Notes: a model not told the origin generated them from the letters alone. A DNA stretch of 39,384 nucleotides from Firmicutes bacterium ADurb.Bin300 (GCA_002069015.1 MWBL01000013.1:1-39384); one strand, 5' to 3'; positions 16,058-26,200 are shown, counted from the first letter of the stretch. Numbers and translations are program-made.

Positions 16058-16666
16058 ATGGAAGACAAGAAAAAAACGGTTTTACTGCGTGCGCTCATTT
16101 GTGGGCTTACGCTCGCCGCAATTTTTTATGTGACTTCGTTCGCCTCGACAGCAAACTCCGTAAGAAGTGATTGCGTCAGACTTCATATACTTGCAAATTC
16201 TGACAGCGATAAGGATCAAAGTCTGAAGCTTAAAGTCCGCGATGTTTTACTTAAAAGCGGAGAGGAGCTTTTTTCCGGAAGCGTCTCGCCTGATGATGTA
16301 AAGCAGGAGCTTGAAAAATCAAAAGAAAAGCTTATCTCGGCGGCAGAAAAGGTTATTCTCGACGAGGGGTTTGAATACGGGGTTGACATTTACTTTATTG
16401 AAGAGTACTTCACTACAAGGAGTTATGGGGAATACACATTGCCGGCAGGCAGATATAAGGCTGTTAAGGTGGTAATAGGAGAGGGGAAGGGACACAATTG
16501 GTGGTGTGTAATGTTCCCTCCGCTTTGCCTGCCCGGATTTTGTGAAACGGAAAAGGAAGTCTATCTAACAGAAAACGGCTCCGAGCTTATAGAAGAAAAT
16601 CCAAAGCTGGAGCCGCGGTTTAAGATTGTTGAATGGTTTGAAAAGCTTTATGAAAAAATCGGTTAA
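16058..16666 (+). CDS. spoIIR: Stage II sporulation protein R
   Basis: A 202-residue secreted signalling protein. In Bacillus it is made in the forespore under sigma-F and crosses to the intermembrane space, where it triggers SpoIIGA to process pro-sigma-E in the mother cell. The sequence has an N-terminal hydrophobic segment (residues 10-28), the hallmark LHILANSDSDKDQSLKLKVR just after it, and GHNWWCVMFPPLCLP near residue 147. AAGGAAGG gives a strong ribosome-binding site. Its 3' end overlaps the beta-propeller gene on the other strand by 4 bp. I could not find a convincing sigma-F promoter in the 70 bp upstream. Its presence supports a spore-forming host. Confidence 0.96.
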   Translation: MEDKKKTVLLRALICGLTLAAIFYVTSFASTANSVRSDCVRLHILANSDSDKDQSLKLKVRDVLLKSGEELFSGSVSPDDVKQELEKSKEKLISAAEKVILDEGFEYGVDIYFIEEYFTTRSYGEYTLPAGRYKAVKVVIGEGKGHNWWCVMFPPLCLPGFCETEKEVYLTENGSELIEENPKLEPRFKIVEWFEKLYEKIG

Positions 16667-19092
16667 GCTGCGGGAGTTTGTGACTGTTCAGAGCTTTCGC
16701 CGCCGGTTGTGTATGCCGCGGTTTCGCTCATTGTGACTGCCGTGCCCTCATCCGGCTCAGAGGTGACAGCGGAATGTTCCGTGGTATCGTACAAGGTTTC
16801 AAGCTCCGAGGAGCTTTCCGCTGTTGTGCTGATTTGCGAGGAGTCCTCTTGTGTTGCAAAGGCGGGTTTATTAGGTCTGGGAGTATACTCCTTAGGGAAA
16901 TCATAATTACTGAAATCAATGTTAAACAAAAGCTTTTGAGAGGTCTTGTTAAAGGAATAGATACAGCTGTCCGAACAAGCAAAAATGAGATCTCCGATAT
17001 AAGTTGCCCTTGTAATACTGCTTTGCCCGTTACGGTTAATCAGGTATTTTGCCGCTTCGCCGAGCTTTTTGTTTTCAGAATCTATTCTCAGCCCTATTAC
17101 ACCCTGAAAAGAGGTGCTTGAGTAGCTGTAATTATTATTATAAGACAAATATTCGGTAATTTCTATCGGGAAGCAGAGTATTTTTGATTCTTCATCATAA
17201 CAGATTGCCTTATGGTCATAGTAAGCCGCTGAGTAAACGTATTGGGTATTATTCCCGAATACCGCTTTATCAACCTCCCTCGGGTCGGAGGGATTACTGA
17301 CATCAAACAGGGAAACCTTGAGGTCATCTGTCTGCCCTTCATTTGTTCCGTCAACACCGATGCCCGCGAGAAGCGTCGGGGTTATCGGGTGAAGGTATGA
17401 CGAAAACCCGGTAATCTTAAGCTCTCCGAGAATTTTGGGATTTTCTGCTTTCGATAGGTCTATAACAAACAGCGGGTCAGTCTGAAGGAAGGTGACAACA
17501 TAACCGCGCTCTTGTGCGAAGCGGACTGATTTTATGCTTTCCCCGGGAGCAATGTTTTTGAGTACCCCGACTTGCTCAAGCGAAGAGGCCGAAAGAATAT
17601 AAACAAAGTTGTTTGCGTTAGCGAAGTTTCCCGTAGTAGTCGCAATTCTAAGATATCCGTTGTATTCGTCTATTGAAAACTGGTTGAGTACAGAGCCCTC
17701 GACTGTTTTATCTGCCTTGAAAATCACATTACCCTTACTTATATCAAACGAATAAATTGTTGTATCAACCGTTCCGTCAGCGGGGGCGATTTCAATCGTA
17801 TCAAGGACGCTGCTTATTGCTGTCGTAAAATCTCTGTTCCATTCACCGTTTGTGATATAAAGCTTATTCACGGTACAATAAATATTTTGACCCGCGCCGA
17901 GTATGGAGGCGGTTACGGGATCCTTATCGGGAAGGGAAAGGTTTATATTGCTTATGACGAGATATGACGGAGAGGAAGTATTATCCATAATACAAATATT
18001 TTCTGCTGGTATTCTTGTTCTTGTAGCATAGTCCGTACCTGTTTCGGGTATGCAGTTGTCCTTTACGCGGTCGGCATCCTCGTAAATTGCCACATTGTAA
18101 TTTGTGATGAGAACAAGGAAGTCGTTAATAAGCCGTGTTGAAATATGCGAGCCGCTCTGGTAAAAACGCCTTACCTCAAAAGGGTTTTGCCTGTCGGAAA
18201 TATCAAAGGTGACAACAAGAGTTGATGTTTGATAATCCTTGCTGTTATAACAGTCATAAACGGCGTGGAGAAGGTCACCCTTGACATACATATTTATGAT
18301 GTTCTGGTTAAGAACGCTGTCATCCTTTTGTGCGCTGATTATGCTTTCAACCTTCATTTCACCGTTTTTTGAGGGCTTAATTATTGCAACAGCGTTTCTT
18401 GACGGTCCGTATCCGGGCATTACCGTGGATTTTGACGCACCGTCGCCTTGTATAATGTCGGGGGCAACCTTTATATCATCGCTCGAGCTGCCTGAAATTT
18501 CACCTTTAACTTCGTTTCCCGAATCATAAGCTACAAAATCGTATCTGTTTACCGCCATATAGATGTAATTACCGTCATTTTTTACTATATCTGCCTCGTT
18601 TACCCCGGCTACCTGCTCATTTGTTTTGCCGTAGCTGCTTTGACCTGCTTGAGAGCTTCCGACAATATCGTCATCAACTAATTCCGACTTCTCCGCGGTA
18701 GCCTGACTGAAATTAAAGTATGATGGGAACTTAAGCCTGCGTTGTGTCGATTTATGATATTCAACAAATATCTTTTCGATTTGCTTATAGCTTTCAAGCG
18801 AATTTGGAACCTCTACCTTTCCGGAATAATTTTTATTTCCGCCTTGATTGATGACTATATTGTCATCCTTCCAAGGCTTTAATTGAATGAGTACCGTAAA
18901 GACTATGGCTAAAACCGCCGCAAAGGCTATAAGTCTTCTGTAAAAAGCCTTTTTGGAAACTGCCTTAAGAGGCGTTTGCTCCTTAAGAAGCTCCTTTATG
19001 CTTTCCTTTGAGAGAGATTCGGGGAGAACAAGGTCCTCCGCTTTTTTCAGCTCCTCGTTTATACGATTGAGCTCGTTGTTTTCATTGTCCAT
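16663..19092 (-). CDS. Membrane-anchored beta-propeller protein, possible anti-sigma partner
   Basis: An 809-residue protein with a short cytoplasmic N-terminus (1-50), one membrane helix (about 53-71) and a very large extracytoplasmic part. The part from about 150 to 750 matches the Beta_propel family of secreted proteins, with the hallmark QVAGVNEADIVKNDGNYIY. The last 60 residues are a disordered S/T/E-rich tail. The start is ATG at 19092, not GTG at 19101, because GAAGGGTGG is the ribosome-binding site. It lies 30 bp after an ECF sigma gene in the same operon, so the cytoplasmic tail may hold the sigma factor while the propeller senses the envelope or surroundings; no known anti-sigma domain is visible, so this is inference. 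Confidence 0.88.
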   Translation of the reverse strand: MDNENNELNRINEELKKAEDLVLPESLSKESIKELLKEQTPLKAVSKKAFYRRLIAFAAVLAIVFTVLIQLKPWKDDNIVINQGGNKNYSGKVEVPNSLESYKQIEKIFVEYHKSTQRRLKFPSYFNFSQATAEKSELVDDDIVGSSQAGQSSYGKTNEQVAGVNEADIVKNDGNYIYMAVNRYDFVAYDSGNEVKGEISGSSSDDIKVAPDIIQGDGASKSTVMPGYGPSRNAVAIIKPSKNGEMKVESIISAQKDDSVLNQNIINMYVKGDLLHAVYDCYNSKDYQTSTLVVTFDISDRQNPFEVRRFYQSGSHISTRLINDFLVLITNYNVAIYEDADRVKDNCIPETGTDYATRTRIPAENICIMDNTSSPSYLVISNINLSLPDKDPVTASILGAGQNIYCTVNKLYITNGEWNRDFTTAISSVLDTIEIAPADGTVDTTIYSFDISKGNVIFKADKTVEGSVLNQFSIDEYNGYLRIATTTGNFANANNFVYILSASSLEQVGVLKNIAPGESIKSVRFAQERGYVVTFLQTDPLFVIDLSKAENPKILGELKITGFSSYLHPITPTLLAGIGVDGTNEGQTDDLKVSLFDVSNPSDPREVDKAVFGNNTQYVYSAAYYDHKAICYDEESKILCFPIEITEYLSYNNNYSYSSTSFQGVIGLRIDSENKKLGEAAKYLINRNGQSSITRATYIGDLIFACSDSCIYSFNKTSQKLLFNIDFSNYDFPKEYTPRPNKPAFATQEDSSQISTTAESSSELETLYDTTEHSAVTSEPDEGTAVTMSETAAYTTGGESSEQSQTPAA

Positions 19093-19122
19093 AATAACCA
19101 CCCTTCTTTAATAAACCGGAAG

Positions 19123-19644
19123 TTAAGCCGGAAGCATTGTACGAAGCCTTTCCAGTGACCGCTTCAGCTTCGAGCGGACAGTGCCCGCGGGCATCTGAAA
19201 AATTTGGGCAAGCTCATGGCTCTTAAAACCGCCTAAAACAGAGAGAAGTACAATTTGACCGTCCGGGGGAGGAAGGCTTTTTATCGCCTCCGTAAGCTCG
19301 AGCGCCGCGCCTGTATCGGACAAGGTGTCATCCTTAATTGAAAAGAAATATTCGTCCTCGGGCAGGCTATCGGGAGTTTTTCCTCGGATTTTGAGAATGT
19401 TTTTACAGCAGTTTGTGAGAATTTTAAAAAGCCATGACTTGAAAGCTTCGTTCTTTTCGAGAGAGTTAATTTTGCGAAACGCACTCAGTACCGTTTCCTG
19501 AACGGCATCCTCGGCATCGAGGGGAGAATTGAGCAAATAAGATGCGTACCTGAACATATCGGTAGAATAATAATCGTATAGCTGTGCAAACGCTTCAACG
19601 TCACCGGACTTTGCAAGAATTACGAGCATCGTTGTGTCTGTCAT
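19123..19644 (-). CDS. ECF-type RNA polymerase sigma factor
   Basis: A 173-residue sigma-70 family member with only regions 2 and 4, as in extracytoplasmic-function sigma factors. Region 2 covers about residues 12-80 (YRTDMF-like core, LNSPLDAEDAVQETVLSAF). Region 4 covers about 115-170, with a helix-turn-helix at HELAQIFQMPAGTVRSKLKR. The two are joined by an acidic linker. It would direct RNA polymerase to stress- or surface-related genes. The gene leads a two-gene operon with the beta-propeller membrane protein, the usual order for sigma/anti-sigma pairs. A TGCAAC-15-CGTGTC element upstream looks like an ECF promoter, so it may activate its own transcription. Confidence 0.94.
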   Translation of the reverse strand: MTDTTMLVILAKSGDVEAFAQLYDYYSTDMFRYASYLLNSPLDAEDAVQETVLSAFRKINSLEKNEAFKSWLFKILTNCCKNILKIRGKTPDSLPEDEYFFSIKDDTLSDTGAALELTEAIKSLPPPDGQIVLLSVLGGFKSHELAQIFQMPAGTVRSKLKRSLERLRTMLPA

Positions 19645-19675
19645 TGCTAATCCCCCGTTCTTCTCTCATTAATTA

Positions 19676-19702
19676 GACACGCTAAAGGTGGCTTTTGTTG
19701 CA
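19676..19702 (-). promoter_or_regulatory. ECF-like promoter of the sigma-factor operon
   Basis: On the - strand TGCAAC (19697-19702) is 15 bp from CGTGTC (19676-19681), resembling the AAC/CGT core of sigma-W/sigma-M-type promoters. No good housekeeping promoter is seen nearby. This suggests autoregulation. Confidence 0.5.
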
Positions 19703-19756
19703 ATTTTATCATAAAAATATACATATGTAAAACCAATGTTTTATTAAAATGAGCAA

Positions 19757-19785
19757 TTGCCAAAAAATTGGGTCTATGATATACT
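19757..19785 (+). promoter_or_regulatory. Sigma-A promoter of secA
   Basis: TTGCCA at 19757-19762 and TATACT at 19780-19785 are 17 bp apart, 31 bp before the secA start. An open frame runs back to the TTG of the -35 box, but that stretch is promoter, not coding sequence. Confidence 0.8.
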
Positions 19786-19816
19786 ACTCTATATGCTATT
19801 AGAAGGAAGTTATATT

Positions 19817-22567
19817 ATGTCGTTGCTTTCCAGGATTTTCGGTGATTATTCTTCAAAGGAAATAAAAAGAATTACTCCCATAAAGGACAAGGTTATTGCT
19901 TTAGAGAAGGAATACGCCGCGCTTTCCGACGCCGAGCTTCAGGCGAAAACTCCGTATTTTAAGGAAAGGCTCAGTAAGGGCGAAACTCTTGACGATATTC
20001 TGCCCGAGGCGTTTGCCGCTTGCCGAGAGGCGGCCTTTCGAGTTTTGAATATGAAGCATTATCCCGTACAAATACTCGGCGGAATAATTCTTCATCAGGG
20101 AAGAATCGCGGAGATGAAGACCGGAGAGGGTAAGACGCTTGTTGCGACCTTGCCCGCTTACCTTAACGCCCTAAACGGAGAGGGCGTACATATAGTAACG
20201 GTAAACGATTATCTTGCCAAGCGTGACTCTGAGTGGATGGGCAAAATTTACCGCTTCATGGGTCTTAGCGTAGGACTTATAATCCATGAAAAGGACAATA
20301 ATGAACGCCAAACGGCATATGCGGCGGATATAACCTTCGGCACCAATAATGAGATGGGCTTTGACTATCTGCGGGACAATATGGTTATGTATGCCTCACA
20401 GCGTGTGCAAAGAGGTCATGCCTTTGCAATTGTGGACGAGGTTGACTCAATCTTAGTTGATGAGGCAAGAACTCCTCTTATTATATCAGGGGTAGGAGAG
20501 GTCTCAACCGAATTATATAAATTAGCAGACAATTTCGTCAGAACCTTGAGGCTGGTAAAGGTCAAGGAGCTTGACGACAAGATGAACGCAGAGGATGTCG
20601 CGCAATCTGACGGAGATTATCTTGTGGACGAGAAGGCGGGAACCGCAACCCTTACAAAAAGCGGAATTCAAAAGGCGGAGAAATATTTCAATCTCGAAAA
20701 TCTTATGGATGCCGAGAATATGACTATTCAGCACCATATTAATCAGGCCTTAAAGGCTCACGGCGTTATGAAGCGTGACATAGATTATGTCGTCAAGGAC
20801 GGAGAGGTGCTGATAGTAGACGAATTCACGGGCAGGATTATGCTCGGCAGGAGATATAACGAGGGACTGCATCAGGCAATTGAGGCTAAGGAAAAAGTCA
20901 CGGTTGCGCGTGAGAGCAGAACGCTTGCTACCATTACCTTCCAGAACTTTTTCAGACTTTATAAAAAGCTTTCGGGAATGACGGGTACCGCTATGACCGA
21001 AAGTCAGGAATTTCAAGAGATATACTCGCTTGATGTTGTTGAAATACCTACGAATATGCCGATGATAAGAAAGGACGAGAACGATGTTCTTTATAAAACG
21101 GAAGCGGCAAAATACAACGCGATAATCGACCATATAAAAAGGTGTAACGAAAAGGGTCAGCCTGTTCTTGTCGGTACCGTAAACATCGAAAAAAACGAGA
21201 AGCTTTCTTCCTTGCTGAAAAAGAGCGGTATAAAGCACGAGATATTGAACGCGAAATTTCACGAGAAGGAAGCGGAAATTATAGCACAGGCGGGAAAATT
21301 CGCGGCTGTGACAATAGCGACAAATATGGCGGGACGCGGAACGGACATAATATTAGGCGGTAACCCCGAATATTTGGCTAAATCCGAAATGCGAAGGAGG
21401 GGCTTTGAGGACGAGCTGATTGCAGAGGCTACAAGCTATGCGGAAACGACAGACCCGCAAATATTGGACGCAAGGAAAATGTACAAGGAGCTTGAAATCA
21501 GTTACAGGAGTGAAACGCTGAAGGAAGCCGAGGCTGTAAAAAAGGCGGGAGGCCTTTGTATAATCGGAACGGAAAGGCATGAGTCAAGGCGTATCGACAA
21601 TCAGTTAAGAGGTCGCGCAGGTCGTCAAGGCGATCCCGGAGAAAGTCGTTTTTATCTTTCGGCCGAGGATGATTTGCTTCGACTTTTCGCGGGTGACAGA
21701 TTTTATACGACTCTTGATATGTTTAAGAGCGTCGGGGAAATGCCTATTGAGGCGAGGATGTTTACAAGCACTATCGAGAGCGCTCAAAAGAAGGTTGAGG
21801 GCAACAACTTTGCCATACGCCGTAACCTGCTTAAGTACGATGATGTTATGAACAAGCAAAGGGAGGTTATTTACGGACAAAGAAACAAAGTGCTTGACGG
21901 CGATGACATAAGCGAAACAATCAAGAAAATGCTTGGTGATACAATAACCGAATCCGTTGATTTTTACTGTCCGAAATCCTTGAAAAAGGATGAGTGGAAC
22001 AAGGCGGGGCTTGCCAACAAATACTTGTGGCTTATTGACAAGGGGCAAATCGAGCAGCTTGAAAACAGTGAGGAATTATTGGATATTCTCCTTGACAAGG
22101 CGTTTGCTCTTTACGATGAAAGGCGCGGAATTTTCGGAGCAGAGCTCATGAGCGAGCTGGAAAGAAAGGCCTTGCTTCAAAATGTGGATATGCGCTGGAT
22201 GAATCATATCGACGCAATGGACGAATTAAAAAGAGGTATCAGTCTTCGCGCATACGGACAAAAGGACCCTGTTATAGCATTCAGGGAAGAGAGCTTTGAT
22301 ATGTTCGACGAAATGACTAATGAAATTCGGGAGGGTACCGTAGACTTTGTTCTCCGGGCAAGAATTCGTACCGAGGAGGATGTAAGAAGGGAGCAGCAGG
22401 CAAAAATTACCGCCACCTCAGGTTCGAGTGATGGTACGGCTGATAAAAAAGCTCCTATAAAGAAAGGGCAGAAAATTGGCAGAAACGAGCCTTGTCCTTG
22501 CGGAAGCGGGAAAAAATATAAGCACTGCTGTCTTGCAAAGGACGAGGCAGCGGGAATGCAAAAATAA
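19817..22567 (+). CDS. secA: Preprotein translocase ATPase SecA
   Basis: A 916-residue motor ATPase that drives unfolded preproteins through SecYEG. Walker A is [14 protein letters not shown] (about residues 98-111) and Walker B is [20 protein letters not shown] (about 207-226). The second ATPase domain has [13 protein letters not shown] and [13 protein letters not shown], and the wing and scaffold region follows. The C-terminus ends in a zinc-binding SEC-C motif, [15 protein letters not shown], which contacts SecB or ribosomes in other bacteria. ATG at 19817 is preceded by AGAAGGAAG. The gene is monocistronic and converges on the MBL gene with an 8-bp gap. It is full length and appears intact. 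Confidence 0.99.
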   Translation: MSLLSRIFGDYSSKEIKRITPIKDKVIALEKEYAALSDAELQAKTPYFKERLSKGETLDDILPEAFAACREAAFRVLNMKHYPVQILGGIILHQGRIAEMKTGEGKTLVATLPAYLNALNGEGVHIVTVNDYLAKRDSEWMGKIYRFMGLSVGLIIHEKDNNERQTAYAADITFGTNNEMGFDYLRDNMVMYASQRVQRGHAFAIVDEVDSILVDEARTPLIISGVGEVSTELYKLADNFVRTLRLVKVKELDDKMNAEDVAQSDGDYLVDEKAGTATLTKSGIQKAEKYFNLENLMDAENMTIQHHINQALKAHGVMKRDIDYVVKDGEVLIVDEFTGRIMLGRRYNEGLHQAIEAKEKVTVARESRTLATITFQNFFRLYKKLSGMTGTAMTESQEFQEIYSLDVVEIPTNMPMIRKDENDVLYKTEAAKYNAIIDHIKRCNEKGQPVLVGTVNIEKNEKLSSLLKKSGIKHEILNAKFHEKEAEIIAQAGKFAAVTIATNMAGRGTDIILGGNPEYLAKSEMRRRGFEDELIAEATSYAETTDPQILDARKMYKELEISYRSETLKEAEAVKKAGGLCIIGTERHESRRIDNQLRGRAGRQGDPGESRFYLSAEDDLLRLFAGDRFYTTLDMFKSVGEMPIEARMFTSTIESAQKKVEGNNFAIRRNLLKYDDVMNKQREVIYGQRNKVLDGDDISETIKKMLGDTITESVDFYCPKSLKKDEWNKAGLANKYLWLIDKGQIEQLENSEELLDILLDKAFALYDERRGIFGAELMSELERKALLQNVDMRWMNHIDAMDELKRGISLRAYGQKDPVIAFREESFDMFDEMTNEIREGTVDFVLRARIRTEEDVRREQQAKITATSGSSDGTADKKAPIKKGQKIGRNEPCPCGSGKKYKHCCLAKDEAAGMQK

Positions 22568-22575
22568 TATAAGTT

Positions 22576-23883
22576 TTATATATCAGATACGGGCAGGAAA
22601 AGCTTTTCAAAATCACCGCCGTTGCTCTTGAATAAATCGAGCAGCTGCTTTTTCCTCTCGTCCGTATAATCATAGCCCCAAAGTCCTTTGATTTTATTAA
22701 AATCCTCAAAGCTCTCGTCAGGGAGCTTTTTTATTGTGCCTTCTTTATAGGGCAGGGGAATTTCAACGGTTCCGTTTGAGGATATGTAATACTCCCGGGC
22801 TATCTCCAAAATTCGCCTGTTTGCATCTATTCTCGGTAATTCCTCGTCAAATTTAATTTGAGTTACGGGGAACAGCGCGACCTTTGCCCGGGCAAGCTCA
22901 TAAAATCTTTTTGAAAGACCGTGATGACCGTGATGAGCAACCTGAGCGATGTCACAATGCAGTAATTCCCCGTATCTTTCCTCCATAATGCGGCTTGAAA
23001 GCGCGGAAGCATCTCCTGGAATGAGTATTCTTGTGCCGCAGGCAGTCATCATAAGCGCGGCGCATGAGTCATTATAGTCTGAAAGCTTTTGCGGGTATAT
23101 GTCCTCATGTGTACAAAGGACATCAAACATAAGATTTCTAACCCAAAAACGCTGACCTGAGTGAAGCTTGATTTTAGGGATATCCCGCATATTGTCAAGC
23201 ACTGTAAAAACCTTTTCGGCAAGAGCCCTTTCCTCTTTACTCCATGTTTTTTCGGCATACTTATCGGAGACAAGATTTGAGTAGAACGCCTCGATTACAA
23301 CATCCTCCATATTATAACGAAGAAAATCCACAAGCTTGGAAATATGGTCAGAGTGCGCATGTGTTATAAACCAGCCGGAAATTACGACTTTTTTATCCTT
23401 GGGGGTCCTCTCACGCATAAAATTATATATACGGTCATTGTCGTTAAATTGATAATAATGACCGCTGTCAACGACAAAAAAGCTGTAATCCGAACACTGA
23501 ACTAAAAGACACATACCGCAGTCAATCAGCGTGTGGTCGCTTTCAAACATGAAAAAAGTTGTTTTGCTATCTCTTTTAACGGGTCTTGGTGAAAAATCAG
23601 GCAAAGGTGTATCCTTGCATGCCGTAATTCTGAGAATTTCGTCATTCACCGAATGAAGTACATTTACCTGTAAATTCCCGATGAAGGCGGAAAAAGAAAC
23701 TTTTCCGTATTCGTTTTCTAAAACCCTTTTCAGTCCCGAACGAGTTAGAGTATCGCAGTAATTTAAATAATCTTCCTTTGAAACGCTTCTGTAGAGAAGC
23801 ATACGGCAGCCCTCACGGCAATCGTATTCGGGTTCGTCTGCTTTTTTTAAAAAAGGAGGAACAAGCGAAAAAATGTCCATCAT
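22576..23883 (-). CDS. Metallo-beta-lactamase-fold hydrolase with an extra N-terminal domain
   Basis: A protein of about 435 residues. Residues 1-105 form a domain I do not recognise, with a YDCREGC segment and an amphipathic, lipid- or ligand-handling look. From about 110 a metallo-beta-lactamase domain follows, with the metal motif FITHAHSDH (H175, H177, D179, H180), VVDSGH, IPGDAS and AQVAHHGHHG. This resembles ComEC-like and cyclic-nucleotide-type MBL hydrolases, but the substrate is unknown. No signal peptide is seen. ATG at 23883 fits the AAGG sequence best; 23880 and 23889 are alternatives. It is the last gene of a three-gene - operon, 11 bp after the sialidase-fold gene, so it may act on a small product of that pathway. 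Confidence 0.85.
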   Translation of the reverse strand: MMDIFSLVPPFLKKADEPEYDCREGCRMLLYRSVSKEDYLNYCDTLTRSGLKRVLENEYGKVSFSAFIGNLQVNVLHSVNDEILRITACKDTPLPDFSPRPVKRDSKTTFFMFESDHTLIDCGMCLLVQCSDYSFFVVDSGHYYQFNDNDRIYNFMRERTPKDKKVVISGWFITHAHSDHISKLVDFLRYNMEDVVIEAFYSNLVSDKYAEKTWSKEERALAEKVFTVLDNMRDIPKIKLHSGQRFWVRNLMFDVLCTHEDIYPQKLSDYNDSCAALMMTACGTRILIPGDASALSSRIMEERYGELLHCDIAQVAHHGHHGLSKRFYELARAKVALFPVTQIKFDEELPRIDANRRILEIAREYYISSNGTVEIPLPYKEGTIKKLPDESFEDFNKIKGLWGYDYTDERKKQLLDLFKSNGGDFEKLFLPVSDI

Positions 23884-23894
23884 GCGCATCCTTG

Positions 23895-25217
23895 CTATAA
23901 GTTTATAGTATGAAAAGTCTGATAATTGCTGTCGTGAAAGCTGTGCGCGCCGCCGAACGCCGTACGGCTGAGAATATTAATGTTGTTTTCCTCAAAGATA
24001 AATGCGGGATACTGAAATGCGACCTTTTGCATATCATAATTGCTGTAATCAAGGATGTCCTTATTATGCGTCCAGATAATTAAATCCGTTGACGTATAAA
24101 GCGAGAGAACATTTCTTTTAGGCGGGCGGTTGCCGACGGCGTAGTATGTGCCGTCCTTTTTTTGTATCTCAAACTTTGTATGTGCCATAGGAAAATCGAG
24201 AGTTCTGTAAAAATTAAAACCTTTGTGAGGCTTGTCTATATCCGCTTTATAAAGTACGGCGGTATTAAGTTCAAGGCGTAAAAAGTTTATAAGCTCTCCC
24301 TCGGGGGAGAGAACAAGATTGCCCTCAATAGCACGGTTTCTTTCGGGATATTTCTCAAGAACACTTTTATCAAGAGGGAGAAAAGGACTTAATTTCCAAC
24401 TCGCAGCATCAAGCAAATCCGCGTTTTCATCTGAATAAAGCAAAGCACTTAAAAATTCGTTTTTGCAATGAGTTCCGTATTCTATGGCGGTCAGGAGCAT
24501 TCCGTTTTCATTTAAAATGACAGTCGGAGCCCTGTGAAAGCCACGCTCCACGGGACTGCAGGAGCCTCTTGCTATAACGGTGGGAGAAGACCATGTTTCA
24601 CCCTCGTCAAGGCTTCTTCCTATAAGCAAATCGCCGTATTCGGTTGAGGTACCGAGAATATAAAGAGCATTCTTATGATAGAAAAGCTTGCCCCAGAAAA
24701 GCGGAAACAGCTCACAAAGATACGAAAAGCTATATCCGTTGTCATCTGATTTCATAAGTATTGTCAGATTTTGCGGCATCCCATTCCCGTAAACATCCAT
24801 AGATGTGATTATCCTCCCGGACGGGAGCTTTACAATGGAGGGAGAGCAAAGATAATTTCCCGAAAAGGAGTAGGCTTTATCCTCGGGATGAAGATAATTG
24901 ACAACCGTTCCCGGCACCGACGAGGTTCTCGCAAGGCGCAAGAGGCTTTCGCCGGTGTCGGTTTTTACATAGAACTCATAATTCGTATCTTCTTCAAGCT
25001 TGCTTATTTCAAACATCTTGCCGTGAAATTCAACGGTTTTCAGAGGTTGTTCGCTCTTATAGGGGCGATACAGTACCGTGCCGTCCGAAGCTTTTAAAAC
25101 TTCACCGCAAATACTGTTTTTGCCGGGCTTTATGCTGCAGATATAAGGCTTTCCCGTGTTTTCGAGTCTGTCATACGGGATATAAGGTTTATAATGCCAA
25201 TTTGGAGAAGTTATCAT
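23895..25217 (-). CDS. Sialidase-fold (BNR) protein with N-terminal beta-sandwich
   Basis: A 440-residue protein. Residues 1-105 look like a fibronectin-III-type beta-sandwich (TVEFHGKMFEISKLEEDTNYEF ends with a typical tyrosine-rich strand). From about 115 a beta-propeller of the sialidase superfamily begins, with Asp-box-like KSDDNGYSFS and RSLDEGETWSSP and other looser repeats. Such proteins include exo-sialidases and other glycan-active or binding proteins; a catalytic arginine triad cannot be assigned with confidence. There is no signal peptide. It lies 5 bp downstream of the PHP hydrolase gene and 11 bp upstream of the MBL gene, so the three are probably cotranscribed and functionally linked. 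Confidence 0.8.
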   Translation of the reverse strand: MITSPNWHYKPYIPYDRLENTGKPYICSIKPGKNSICGEVLKASDGTVLYRPYKSEQPLKTVEFHGKMFEISKLEEDTNYEFYVKTDTGESLLRLARTSSVPGTVVNYLHPEDKAYSFSGNYLCSPSIVKLPSGRIITSMDVYGNGMPQNLTILMKSDDNGYSFSYLCELFPLFWGKLFYHKNALYILGTSTEYGDLLIGRSLDEGETWSSPTVIARGSCSPVERGFHRAPTVILNENGMLLTAIEYGTHCKNEFLSALLYSDENADLLDAASWKLSPFLPLDKSVLEKYPERNRAIEGNLVLSPEGELINFLRLELNTAVLYKADIDKPHKGFNFYRTLDFPMAHTKFEIQKKDGTYYAVGNRPPKRNVLSLYTSTDLIIWTHNKDILDYSNYDMQKVAFQYPAFIFEENNINILSRTAFGGAHSFHDSNYQTFHTINL

Positions 25218-25222
25218 ATTAT

Positions 25223-26200
25223 TTACTCAAAGAATATCGCGCCTGTCATAGCGCTGATAAACGCAGGCAGATCAATGTTTCTTTGCTCGGGAATTCTTTT
25301 GCCGATATATATATTATAGCCGAATTTGAAAATTGGTGACAAGGTGTGTCTGACTTCCGCACGGAAAAAACCGGGGCTTTTTACGGGCAGCTTTACGCTG
25401 AAATTACCCGTTTTTTTGGCTGTATGCCGATATATCTCTCCCGTTTGGTTATAGACAACGAGACTGTGACCCTTTTTAAGCTTCTTTACAATTACTTCTA
25501 TTTCGGAATTTTCGGAAAGCTTCACGGTATCGCCCATGACATATTCACCGCTTCGAAGTTCAATCATAGTTTTTCCGACACCGCTGCTGATTGTTGTATG
25601 CCCCGCCATAATACTGCCGAGAATATCCTCAGGGGTATTTCCTTCGCTTAGAACATATGTAACGGGATTTGCCAAAAGATTTGTAATGCGGTAATCTCTG
25701 TGGTAGTCGCTTCCGCCGACAACCGGCGTTTTATGACCCTCACGCAGTTGTTTGTCCCACCAGTCTGTACAGACTAAATTGTCATAATGCATCGGAGCGT
25801 TCCATACCTCCAAGACATCAAATTGGGAAATATCCTTTTCCCATCTCCATGGGCAAAGTGTACAAAGAGGATGATTCATACATATTACCGCTCCGCGCTT
25901 TTTTGCTTCATTCTTTTTTTCTAGCCACTGCTCATATGTATCGCAGGTGAAGTCGTCAACCGCTTCCTTTACACCCCATACATTTGCGTGACCGCCCTTA
26001 TAAGTCATTTCGGTTCCGTAGATAAGAGTAATACCCGCGCTTTCGGGCAAATCCTCCTTGCAGTTTACATTGTGGTCAGTAATTATCAGAAAATCGAGCT
26101 TGTTTTTCTTCGCCTTTTCGATAAGCTCCTCTAATGTCAAGCCGCCGTCCGAGGCGACGGTATGTGCGTGAGTAACTCCCGCGAGCCATTTTCTACCCAT
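25223..26200 (-). CDS. CehA/McbA-type PHP-domain metallohydrolase
   Basis: A 325-residue protein. The first 210 residues are a PHP phosphoesterase domain with motifs in order: GVTHAHTVASDGG (residues 6-18), IITDHNV, YGTEMTY, CMNHPLC and VGGSDYHRDYR. These would hold two or three metal ions. Residues from about 225 form a beta-sandwich-like C-terminal domain. CehA-like members hydrolyse phosphoesters or carboxyl/carbamate esters; the substrate here is unknown. ATG at 26200 is chosen over 26242 because GGGGGAAGGG precedes it. It is the first gene of a - operon with the sialidase-fold and MBL genes and has a good promoter. Confidence 0.88.
   Translation of the reverse strand: MGRKWLAGVTHAHTVASDGGLTLEELIEKAKKNKLDFLIITDHNVNCKEDLPESAGITLIYGTEMTYKGGHANVWGVKEAVDDFTCDTYEQWLEKKNEAKKRGAVICMNHPLCTLCPWRWEKDISQFDVLEVWNAPMHYDNLVCTDWWDKQLREGHKTPVVGGSDYHRDYRITNLLANPVTYVLSEGNTPEDILGSIMAGHTTISSGVGKTMIELRSGEYVMGDTVKLSENSEIEVIVKKLKKGHSLVVYNQTGEIYRHTAKKTGNFSVKLPVKSPGFFRAEVRHTLSPIFKFGYNIYIGKRIPEQRNIDLPAFISAMTGAIFFE

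Noticed and set aside
16663-16862. S/T-rich tail as a sortase or glycosylation anchor
   Set aside because: No LPxTG-like motif or C-terminal membrane helix follows; it is simply a disordered tail.
19757-19816. Longer secA frame starting at TTG 19757
   Set aside because: The stretch contains the -35 and -10 boxes of the secA promoter, and ATG 19817 has a good ribosome-binding site.
20522-22416. Several - strand open frames inside secA
   Set aside because: They are shadows of the secA codon pattern without ribosome-binding sites or recognisable domains.
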